Positions 6,863 to 12,446 of a stretch of DNA of 12,814 bases are shown one piece after another. The notes below the pieces were generated by a model, which had not been told where the DNA came from, made no database searches, and worked only from the letters and a program-made list of their open reading frames with translations. Source of the stretch: Planctomycetaceae bacterium (lineage in GTDB: Bacteria; Planctomycetota; Phycisphaerae; Phycisphaerales; SM1A02); contig JAIYBS010000219.1 of the NCBI GenBank assembly GCA_027488415.1, positions 1 through 12,814 of the forward strand, given 5' to 3'. A program made the position numbers and the translations under genes. How positions within the stretch are numbered: position 1 is the first letter of the stretch; the number at the start of each line of letters is the position of its first letter.

Positions 6863-7794
6863 GCCAGTCCGTCGCCGAGCGTCCCGCCGTCGTGTCCGTG
6901 CGCGAAGAGCGCCACGGCGCGATCGCGCTGCGCACGGCCGACGAGATCGCCGCGATCGAGCGCGCCGGAGCGGTCGTCGCCGCGGCCCTCGAGGCCGCGC
7001 AGGGCGTGATCCGCGCAGGCGCGAGCACCTCCGAGATCGACCGCGCGGTCCGTGCGTCGATCGCGGGGCAGGGCGCGGAGCCCTCGTTCCTCGGCTACCC
7101 GAATCCGAACGGCGGCGCGGCATTCCCCGCCGCCTGCTGCGTCAGCGTCGACAACGAGGTCGTGCACGGCATTCCGGGTGCGCGCACCCTGCGTGCGGGC
7201 GAGCTCGTGAAGATCGACGTCGGTGCGCGCCTCGACGGCTGGTGTGCGGACGCCGCGGTCGCGGTGGTCGTGCCCGGCGCGGTCGATTCCGCGCTCGACG
7301 CGTTCGTCGCGGACTCCTGGGAGACGCTGCACGCCGGCATCGCCGCGATGCAGCCCGGTGCGCGCTGGAGCGACATCGCCGACCGCATGCAGCGGCTCGC
7401 CGTCGCGCGCGGCCACGGCATGGTCGACGGCTGGCACGGCCACGGCGTCGGCCGGCAGGTGCACGAGGCCCCGCAGGCACCGTCGCTCGTCTCGCACGGC
7501 CTCCGCGCCGAGCGCGACTTCACGCTCCTCCCGGGCATGGTTCTGGCTGTGGAGCCGATCCTCGTCCTCGGCGGCCGCGGCACGATCGACGCCGATGGCT
7601 GCATGCAGGCGCAGACCGCCGCCGCGGGTGCCGACGGCTGGACCGTCGCGCTTCCCGAGGGCAGCGTCGTGTGCCACGTCGAACACACCGTCGCGGTCAC
7701 CCGGTCGGGTCCGCGCATCCTCACCCGCCGCCCGGCCAACCGCGCCGGCTGCGACTCGAACACCAACCACGGAGGTTGCGGCCTCACCGGCTGA
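6859..7794 (+). CDS. map: Methionine aminopeptidase, type I
   Basis: Product of 311 residues (family about 250-290) that removes the initiator methionine from new proteins. The five metal ligands of the pita-bread fold can be assigned: D120 and D131 (KIDVGARLDGWCAD), H202 (GRQVHEAP), E232 (AVEP) and E275 (VEHT). H103 in VVHGIPG matches the catalytic H79 of E. coli. The E. coli H178 position is Ser209, but a His occurs four residues later at 213. There is an N-terminal stretch of about 20 extra residues and a C-terminal tail with CDSNTNHGGC. The GTG at 6859 overlaps the secY stop (GTGA), with GAGGAG at 6844-6849 upstream; the frame is open further back but those codons shadow secY. Confidence 0.96.
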   Translation: MSQSVAERPAVVSVREERHGAIALRTADEIAAIERAGAVVAAALEAAQGVIRAGASTSEIDRAVRASIAGQGAEPSFLGYPNPNGGAAFPAACCVSVDNEVVHGIPGARTLRAGELVKIDVGARLDGWCADAAVAVVVPGAVDSALDAFVADSWETLHAGIAAMQPGARWSDIADRMQRLAVARGHGMVDGWHGHGVGRQVHEAPQAPSLVSHGLRAERDFTLLPGMVLAVEPILVLGGRGTIDADGCMQAQTAAAGADGWTVALPEGSVVCHVEHTVAVTRSGPRILTRRPANRAGCDSNTNHGGCGLTG

Positions 7795-7801
7795 TCAGCT
7801 C

Positions 7802-8017
7802 ATGGCGAAGGAAGACAAGATCACGCTCGATGCCGAGGTCGTGGAGGCCCTCCCGGACGCGATGTTCCGGGTGAAGCTCCAGAACAACCAGGAGATCCTG
7901 GCCTACGTCAGCGGCAAGATGCGCAAGTTCTTCATCCGCATCCTTCCCGGCGACAAGGTCACCATCGAGCTCAGTCCCTACGACATGACCAAGGGCCGCA
8001 TCGTCTACCGATTCTGA
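7802..8017 (+). CDS. infA: Translation initiation factor IF-1
   Basis: Product of 71 residues, the standard size. IF-1 is a single S1/OB-fold protein that occupies the A site of the small subunit during initiation and assists IF-2 and IF-3. It begins MAKEDKI and carries VVEALPDAMFRVKL and the signature ending RILPGDKVTIELSPYDMTKG with final RIVYRF. The ATG at 7802 lies only 7 nt after the map stop and has no ribosome-binding site close to it; the nearest GGAGGT (7771) is 25 bases upstream within map, so translation probably depends on coupling to map. Its place before rpmJ is the normal one. A small 5-bp hairpin (8020-8032) follows the stop. Confidence 0.98.
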   Translation: MAKEDKITLDAEVVEALPDAMFRVKLQNNQEILAYVSGKMRKFFIRILPGDKVTIELSPYDMTKGRIVYRF

Positions 8018-8087
8018 ACCGCGCCCAGCGCGAACACCGCATTTCACCGCACGAACCCACGCCACCCAACGAGCAAGAGGAAACGCC

Positions 8088-8204
8088 ATGAAGGTCCGCA
8101 GCAGCATCAAGCGCCGAACCATGGATTGCCAGATCGTCGTCCGCAAGGGCAAGCGCTTCGTCATCAACAAGAAGAACCCGCGCCTCAAGCAGCGGCAGGG
8201 CTGA
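8088..8204 (+). CDS. rpmJ: 50S ribosomal protein L36, zinc-less form
   Basis: Product of 38 residues between infA and rpsM, exactly where rpmJ is expected. It starts MKVRSSIKRRTMDC and ends NPRLKQRQG, matching the family at both ends. L36 lies deep in the large subunit near the factor-binding region. Classical L36 holds zinc with Cys at 11, 14 and 27 and His at 33; here only C14 remains, with Thr at 11, Asn at 27 and Leu at 33. It is therefore a C-minus form in a protein of C-plus length. An AAGAGGA ribosome-binding site precedes the ATG. Confidence 0.96.
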   Translation: MKVRSSIKRRTMDCQIVVRKGKRFVINKKNPRLKQRQG

Positions 8205-8255
8205 GTTCCCCCGAACCGGCCACGAGCAGGCAACCACTCACGAAGGAAAGACACC

Positions 8256-8633
8256 ATGCCCCGTATCGCAGGCATCGACATCCCGGAAAAGAAGAAGATC
8301 CGCTTCTCGCTCCGCTACATCTTCGGCATCGGTCCGAAGGTGTCCGACGAGATCCTCGGCAAGCTCGGCATCGACGGCGAGCGCCGCGCCAGCGAGCTCG
8401 ATGACAAGGAGATTGCCGCGATCGCCGCGGAGATCGACGCCAACTATCCCGTCGAGGGCGCGCTGCGCCGCCAGATCCAGCAGGACATCCAGCGCCTGAA
8501 GGAGACCAAGAGCTACCGCGGTGAGCGCCACCGCAAGAACCTCCCCGCCCGCGGCCAGCGCACCCGCACCAACGCCCGCACCCGCAAGGGCCGCAAGAAG
8601 ACGGTCGCCGGCAAGAAGGGCGTGAAGGGCTGA
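8256..8633 (+). CDS. rpsM: 30S ribosomal protein S13
   Basis: Product of 125 residues, normal for S13, a head protein that contacts P-site tRNA and forms bridges to L5. It begins MPRIAGIDIPEKKKIRFSL, has the helix-two-turn-helix segment YIFGIGPKVSDEIL, and the C-terminal SYRGERHRKNLPARGQRTRT leading to a basic tail that reaches tRNA. A strong GAAGGAAAG lies 5-14 bases before the ATG at 8256. It opens the alpha-operon group and follows rpmJ after 51 nt. In E. coli S4 represses this operon at the rpsM leader; rpsD is not nearby here, so that control cannot be assumed. Confidence 0.98.
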   Translation: MPRIAGIDIPEKKKIRFSLRYIFGIGPKVSDEILGKLGIDGERRASELDDKEIAAIAAEIDANYPVEGALRRQIQQDIQRLKETKSYRGERHRKNLPARGQRTRTNARTRKGRKKTVAGKKGVKG

Positions 8634-8680
8634 TCGCCCGCGCGTCCCGCCTCTGACCGCACACCCAGGAGCACACAGAC

Positions 8681-9055
8681 ATGGCAAGCAAGAAGAAGGT
8701 CCGCAAGAACGTCACGAAGGGCGTGGTCCACGTCAACGCGTCGTTCAACAACACGATGGTCACCATCACCGACGTCAACGGCGAGACCGTGTCGTGGGAC
8801 TCCGCCGGCAGCGTCGGCTTCAAGGGCGCGCGCAAGAGCACGCCCTTCGCCGCGAGCCGCGCGAGCGAGAAGGCGGCCGGCAAGGCCCGCCGCGTCGGCA
8901 TGAAGGAGGTCGAGGTGCGCGTCAAGGGGCCCGGTCCGGGCCGCGAGAGCGCCGTCACCGCCCTGCATGCTGCCGGCCTCAAGGTGACCACCATCGAGGA
9001 CGTCACGCCGATCCCGCACAACGGCTGCCGTCCCCCGAAGAAGCGCCGCGTCTGA
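8681..9055 (+). CDS. rpsK: 30S ribosomal protein S11
   Basis: Product of 124 residues, normal for S11, a platform protein near the E site and the anti-Shine-Dalgarno end of 16S rRNA. Signatures are GVVHVNASFNNTMVTITDV, GFKGARKSTPFAA and the end IEDVTPIPHNGCRPPKKRRV. Modified Asn-Gly (isoaspartate) has been described at this motif in other bacteria. AGGAG lies about nine bases before the ATG at 8681. It follows rpsM after 47 nt; after it a 157-nt gap replaces rpsD. Confidence 0.98.
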   Translation: MASKKKVRKNVTKGVVHVNASFNNTMVTITDVNGETVSWDSAGSVGFKGARKSTPFAASRASEKAAGKARRVGMKEVEVRVKGPGPGRESAVTALHAAGLKVTTIEDVTPIPHNGCRPPKKRRV

Positions 9056-9212
9056 CGCGGCATCGCACACGTCCCTCCGCCACAGCAGGGGGGCTTGACC
9101 GGCACCGGCAGCGGTCAGGCCCATCCGATTCAGGCGAGGGTTCCTCACGAAGGGCGAAGCGGCCGAGAGGTCGCCACCCCGAGGTCCTGCCGGACCAGCT
9201 GGAGACTCACTC
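9056..9212 (+). promoter_or_regulatory. Non-coding leader between rpsK and rpoA with small hairpins
   Basis: This 157-nt stretch is the longest gap inside the ribosomal cluster and sits where rpsD is often found. No reading frame resembling S4 is present. Visible inverted repeats are CCCTCC paired with GGGGGG (about 9074-9094), GGCGA with TCGCC (9153-9157 and 9171-9175) and a perfect GGTCC-TGCC-GGACC stem loop at 9183-9196, five bases before the GGAG ribosome-binding site of rpoA. A TTGACC at 9095-9100 resembles a -35 box but no good -10 follows at 17 bp. It may hold a separate rpoA promoter or attenuator; this is inference. Confidence 0.4.
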
Positions 9213-10226
9213 ATGCACGTTCGTTGGCGTGGACTCGAACTCCCCTATCGCGTCGTCAAGGACGAGCGCTCGGCAACCCCGACGTTCGGCCGCTTCACCG
9301 CCGAGCCCTTCGAGCGCGGCTTCGGCACCACCATCGGCAACAGCCTCCGCCGCGTGCTGCTCTCGAGCCTCGAGGGCGCCGCGATCACCAAGGTCAAGAT
9401 CGCGGGCGTGTCCCACGAGTTCTCGACGATGCCCGGCGTCCTCGAGGACGTGACGGACGTCATCCTGAACATCAAGGGCCTCGTCGTCAGCATGGACCTC
9501 GACTCGGACGAGCCGAAGACCATGCGCCTGATGGCCGAGGGCCCGGGCGAGGTCGCCGCCGACCTCATCGAGTGCGACAGCTCGATCACGATCCACAACC
9601 CCGAGAAGGTCGTCGCGACCCTCACGGACAAGCGCGACTTCGCCGTCGAGTTCACCGTGCAGCGCGGCCGCGGCTACCTGCCGGCGAGCGAGCAGAACAA
9701 GCAGCAGGAGGACCAGGTCCTCGGCGAGATCGCCGTCGACGCCATCTTCAGCCCGGTTCAGCGCGTGCGCTTCCGCGTCGAGGACACCCGCGTCGGCCAG
9801 CGCACGAACTATGACCGCCTGGTCATGGACGTGTGGACCAACGGCACGATCTCGCCGGACATGGCGATGGTCGAGGCCGCGAAGATCCTGCGCAAGCACC
9901 TCAACCCGTTCGTCCAGTACGACGCGGTCGGCAACGAAGTCGTGCCGCACGAGGTGGCGGGCGTGATCGACCAGGACCTCGAGCTCTTCAAGAAGCTCGC
10001 GATGCCCCTGGCCGACCTCGACCTGTCGGTGCGCGCGAGCAACTGCCTCGAGGGCGGCAAGATCCGCTTCGTGTGCGAGCTCGTCACCAAGACCGAGAAC
10101 GACCTGCTGGAGCTCCGCGCCTTCGGCCGCACGAGCCTCCGCGAAGTGAAGAAGAAGCTCGAAGAGATGGAGCTCGGCCTCGGCATGCCGCTGCCGGAGG
10201 GCTTCGTGCCCCCGTCCGCGGGCTGA
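9213..10226 (+). CDS. rpoA: DNA-directed RNA polymerase subunit alpha
   Basis: Product of 337 residues, full length. The N-terminal domain (about 1-235) dimerises and nucleates polymerase assembly; it shows GFGTTIGNSLRRVLLSS (37-53) and GYLPASEQNK. The C-terminal domain (about 255-325) binds promoter UP DNA and activators; VRASNCL (273-279) contains R274, equal to E. coli R265, and GRTSLREVKKKL carries G305 and S308. The residue matching K298 is Thr307, a change in a DNA-contact position but one that may be common in relatives. The ATG at 9213 has GGAG at 9201. It is followed by rplQ after 25 nt, the standard pair. Confidence 0.98.
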   Translation: MHVRWRGLELPYRVVKDERSATPTFGRFTAEPFERGFGTTIGNSLRRVLLSSLEGAAITKVKIAGVSHEFSTMPGVLEDVTDVILNIKGLVVSMDLDSDEPKTMRLMAEGPGEVAADLIECDSSITIHNPEKVVATLTDKRDFAVEFTVQRGRGYLPASEQNKQQEDQVLGEIAVDAIFSPVQRVRFRVEDTRVGQRTNYDRLVMDVWTNGTISPDMAMVEAAKILRKHLNPFVQYDAVGNEVVPHEVAGVIDQDLELFKKLAMPLADLDLSVRASNCLEGGKIRFVCELVTKTENDLLELRAFGRTSLREVKKKLEEMELGLGMPLPEGFVPPSAG

Positions 10227-10251
10227 GTACGGGCCCTGAAAGGAAACCAAC

Positions 10252-10848
10252 ATGCGTCACCGTATCGCCGGATACCAACTCAACGTCAAGACCGACCACC
10301 GCCGCGCCATGCTGCGGAACCTGGCGGCGGGCCTCTTCGAGCACGGCCAGATCACGACCACGCTGCCCAAGGCCAAGGCCGTGCAGCCGTTCGTGGAGCA
10401 GCTCATCACGATGGCGAAGCGCCCGTCGCTCGCCGCCCGTCGTGAGCTGACCTCGCGCCTGACCGACCGGAAGGTCTTCGCCTGGGTCGCCGATCCGAAC
10501 ACCAAGGAAGAGACCAAGGCGGCGCAGAGCCGTCTCTGGGAGCTGCCCGCGGCGGACGAGATCGAGTTCAATCGCTTCGGCGAGCTCCGCAAGGCGCCCC
10601 GCCTCATCCAGCACCTCCTCACGAAGGTTGCCCCCCTCTACAAGGACCGGGCCGGCGGCTACACCCGCATCGTGAAGCTGGACAAGCGCCGCCTCGGCGA
10701 CGCGACCGACCTGGTCGTGCTGCAGCTGGTCGGCAACGAGGAAGGCCCGCAGGTCAAGGGTCGCAAGTCGACCCGCCGGACCAACGCGGACAAGCGCACC
10801 GCCTTCGCCAAGAAGGCGAAGGAAAAGGCCGCTGCCGCGAAGGGCTGA
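10252..10848 (+). CDS. rplQ: 50S ribosomal protein L17 with internal insertion
   Basis: Product of 198 residues against about 120-140 usual. L17 lies on the solvent side near the tunnel exit. It begins MRHRIAGYQLNVKTDHRRAM and has GQITTTLPKAKAVQPFVEQL, then about 40 additional residues (roughly 74-114) before APRLIQHLLTKVAPLYKDR and the signature RAGGYTRIVK at 133-142. The C-terminal 40 residues are Lys/Ala rich (about 162-198), a typical flexible tail. A good AAAGGAAA precedes the ATG at 10252. It is the last gene of the cluster, with a terminator 24 nt after its stop. Confidence 0.97.
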   Translation: MRHRIAGYQLNVKTDHRRAMLRNLAAGLFEHGQITTTLPKAKAVQPFVEQLITMAKRPSLAARRELTSRLTDRKVFAWVADPNTKEETKAAQSRLWELPAADEIEFNRFGELRKAPRLIQHLLTKVAPLYKDRAGGYTRIVKLDKRRLGDATDLVVLQLVGNEEGPQVKGRKSTRRTNADKRTAFAKKAKEKAAAAKG

Positions 10849-10872
10849 GCACCTCCAAGTCATCGAGAACAC

Positions 10873-10904
10873 CGCGCGCCCCGAGGCTTGCCTCGGGGCG
10901 CGCG
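10873..10904 (+). terminator. Rho-independent-type terminator of the ribosomal cluster
   Basis: A perfect 14-bp inverted repeat (CGCGCGCCCCGAGG and its complement) with a CTTG loop starts 24 nt after the rplQ stop. It is followed by CGTTTG, so the U tract is short. Its place at the end of the long + strand run and before a gene on the opposite strand fits transcription termination. The stem is symmetric and may also act on minus-strand transcripts. Confidence 0.85.
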
Positions 10905-10974
10905 CGTTTGAAGGTGCGCCGGAGGCTGGCCGGCCTCGTTTCGGAGCGCCGCGACCGGCGATCACGACCCGTGG

Positions 10975-11352
10975 TCAGGGCGCCACGCCGGGCGGGTTCT
11001 GCAGCGGCTGCCATCCGCTCTGATACGAGAGGCCGTTGCTCGAACTGGTCATCCGTCGATCGACGTTGCCGTTGGACCACAGACGGAAGAGCACGACACC
11101 GCTGCCTCCGCTCGGGGTGGGGACCACGGCGATGCTGATCGGCGTCGGGGCGACCGGGGAGTTCGGGGTGGGTGCCTGACCAGCCGCACCTGCCGCCTGC
11201 TGGGGCTCGATGGCGGTCGTCGTGATGACGGGCGTCCAGGCAGCCTCGGCCTGAGGCTCGAGCCGAGCGAGCGCGGACGGCAGTACGGCGTGGAGGACGA
11301 TCGCGCCCGCGAGGAGCGCAAGGCCGGTTCCGGTGGAGATCTTCCTGGTCAT
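10975..11352 (-). CDS. Hypothetical membrane-anchored or secreted protein
   Basis: Product of 125 residues that I do not recognise. Residues 1-7 are short and basic (MTRKIST), 8-29 form a hydrophobic segment ending ALA, so it is either a cleaved signal peptide or a single membrane anchor. Residues 47-85 are a Pro/Ala/Thr-rich linker. Residues 86-117 are a compact part beginning VVLFRLWSNGNVDRRM and ending GWQPL, with several aromatic residues, likely a small beta domain outside the membrane. There is no Shine-Dalgarno sequence; instead a TATCAT box lies 8 nt before the ATG. It is divergent from pheS. The frame extends far upstream across pheS, but that part is shadow. Real gene likely, function unknown. 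Confidence 0.62.
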   Translation of the reverse strand: MTRKISTGTGLALLAGAIVLHAVLPSALARLEPQAEAAWTPVITTTAIEPQQAAGAAGQAPTPNSPVAPTPISIAVVPTPSGGSGVVLFRLWSNGNVDRRMTSSSNGLSYQSGWQPLQNPPGVAP

Positions 11353-11360
11353 GGGGCGGG

Positions 11361-11366
11361 ATGATA
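11361..11366 (-). promoter_or_regulatory. Putative -10 box for the minus-strand small gene
   Basis: Read on the minus strand the sequence is TATCAT, followed by CCCGCCCC and then the ATG at 11352. Eight bases between a -10 box and ATG would place the transcription start at or next to the start codon, as in leaderless genes. No TTGACA-like -35 is evident 16-18 bp upstream. The mRNA start is not known. Confidence 0.45.
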
Positions 11367-11395
11367 GGAGGCGCTGCGGCAGGTGGCTTTGCTCG

Positions 11396-11401
11396 TATCC
11401 T
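11396..11401 (+). promoter_or_regulatory. Putative -10 box for pheS
   Basis: TATCCT followed by TCGGCCCC and the ATG at 11410, again an 8-nt gap, mirrors the arrangement on the other strand. It implies a leaderless pheS mRNA. A competing reading is that AGGAGG at 11366-11371 serves as ribosome-binding site for a GTG start at 11383, in which case this box would lie inside the coding region. Confidence 0.42.
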
Positions 11402-11409
11402 TCGGCCCC

Positions 11410-12408
11410 ATGCTCGCCGACTTGGACGCTGCCCAGAACGAAGCGATCGCCGCGCTCGATGCCGCCGCCTCGCCCGAGGCCATGGATGCGTGGAAGTCCG
11501 CATGGATCGGGGGAAGCGGCCGGCTGAAGTCGCTGATGGCGGCGCTCAAGGACGTCCCGAAGGAAGAGAAGCCGCTCGCCGGCAAGCGCCTGAACGAACT
11601 CAAGGCCGCGCTGGAGGCCGCGTACGAGGCGCGTCGCGCCGCAGTCGACTCCGCGGCGGGCCCGCGCGGCCCGCTCGTCGACCCGACGGAACCCGGCATG
11701 CCGCTCGGGGAGGGCACCCGCCACGTCCTCAGCCGCACCATCGACGAGATCATCGACGTCTTCGGCCGCATGGGATTCACCCTGGCCGAGGGACCCGAGG
11801 TCGAGGACGAGTGGCACAACTTCACGGCGCTCAACATCCCGGAAAGCCATCCGGCCCGCGATGCCACCGACAACTTCTACATGGGCGAGCAGGGGGGCGT
11901 GAAGCGCCTGCTGCGCACGCAGACCAGCACGGTGCAGATCCGCGCGATGGAGACGCGCCCGCTCCCCATCAAGGTGGTCGCGACCGGACGCGTCTACCGG
12001 CCGGATACGCACGACGCGACGCACTACTCGATGTTCCACCAGATCGAGGGCCTGTACATCGACCGCGGCGTGACGATGGCCGACCTGAAGACCACGCTGG
12101 TGCAGTTCGCGAAGGCCTATTTCGGCGCCGAGGCCGAGGTCCGGATGCGCCCGAGCTTCTTCCCGTTCACCGAGCCGAGCGCCGAGGTGGACATGAAGAT
12201 GCGCATCAAGGGCGAATGGAAGTGGGTCGAGCTCGGCGGGTGCGGCATGGTCGATCCGAACGTGCTGCAGGCGGTGAACATCGACCCCGAGGAGCGGACG
12301 GGCTTCGCCTTCGGCCTCGGCATCGAGCGCATCGCGATGCGCCGCTACGGCATCAGCGACATCCGCTGGCTCTTCGAGAACGACGCCCGCTTCCTGCGCC
12401 AGTTCTGA
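11410..12408 (+). CDS. pheS: Phenylalanine--tRNA ligase alpha subunit
   Basis: Product of 332 residues from the ATG at 11410. PheS is the catalytic subunit of the alpha2-beta2 class II enzyme that charges tRNA-Phe. The N-terminal coiled coil (about 1-85) binds tRNA; class II motif 1 covers about 104-121 (LSRTIDEIIDVFGRMGF), motif 2 about 192-214 (GRVYRPD and FHQIEGL), and motif 3 about 298-313 (GFAFGLGIERIAMRRYG). FFPFTEPSAEVD at 250-261 is a family hallmark. A GTG at 11383 with AGGAGG 11 bases upstream would add nine residues; I prefer the ATG because family similarity begins there and a -10 box lies before it. pheT does not follow. Confidence 0.97.
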   Translation: MLADLDAAQNEAIAALDAAASPEAMDAWKSAWIGGSGRLKSLMAALKDVPKEEKPLAGKRLNELKAALEAAYEARRAAVDSAAGPRGPLVDPTEPGMPLGEGTRHVLSRTIDEIIDVFGRMGFTLAEGPEVEDEWHNFTALNIPESHPARDATDNFYMGEQGGVKRLLRTQTSTVQIRAMETRPLPIKVVATGRVYRPDTHDATHYSMFHQIEGLYIDRGVTMADLKTTLVQFAKAYFGAEAEVRMRPSFFPFTEPSAEVDMKMRIKGEWKWVELGGCGMVDPNVLQAVNIDPEERTGFAFGLGIERIAMRRYGISDIRWLFENDARFLRQF

Positions 12409-12446
12409 TCCCGGAAAGCGGTAGCGACTCGAACGCCCCCGGGCGC

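Noticed and set aside
5132..7123. Very long minus-strand open frame opposite rplO, secY and map
   Set aside because: Its product is Arg/Asp/Ala/His-rich without any recognisable motif, and it lies opposite three certain genes. High-GC codon bias empties the antisense frame of stops, so it is a shadow.
9095..9123. Sigma-70 type promoter before rpoA (TTGACC at 9095)
   Set aside because: No acceptable -10 hexamer at 16-18 bp spacing, so I list only a general leader and not a promoter.
9207..10253. Minus-strand open frame opposite rpoA
   Set aside because: Covers the whole of rpoA in the antisense direction, with low-complexity Ala/Asp/Leu/Val/His content and no domain signature.
10917..10960. 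Second hairpin region after the main terminator (GAGGC/GCCTC and CGCCGG/CCGGCG)
   Set aside because: Short stems in GC-rich DNA without a T run; not enough to call a terminator for either strand.
11353..12039. Upstream extension of the small minus-strand gene across pheS
   Set aside because: The frame stays open only because it is antisense to pheS codons; the plausible protein starts at the ATG at 11352 with a signal-like segment.
12409..12446. Bidirectional terminator between pheS and argJ
   Set aside because: CGCCCCCGGGCG is nearly palindromic but leaves no reasonable loop and has no T tract on either side.
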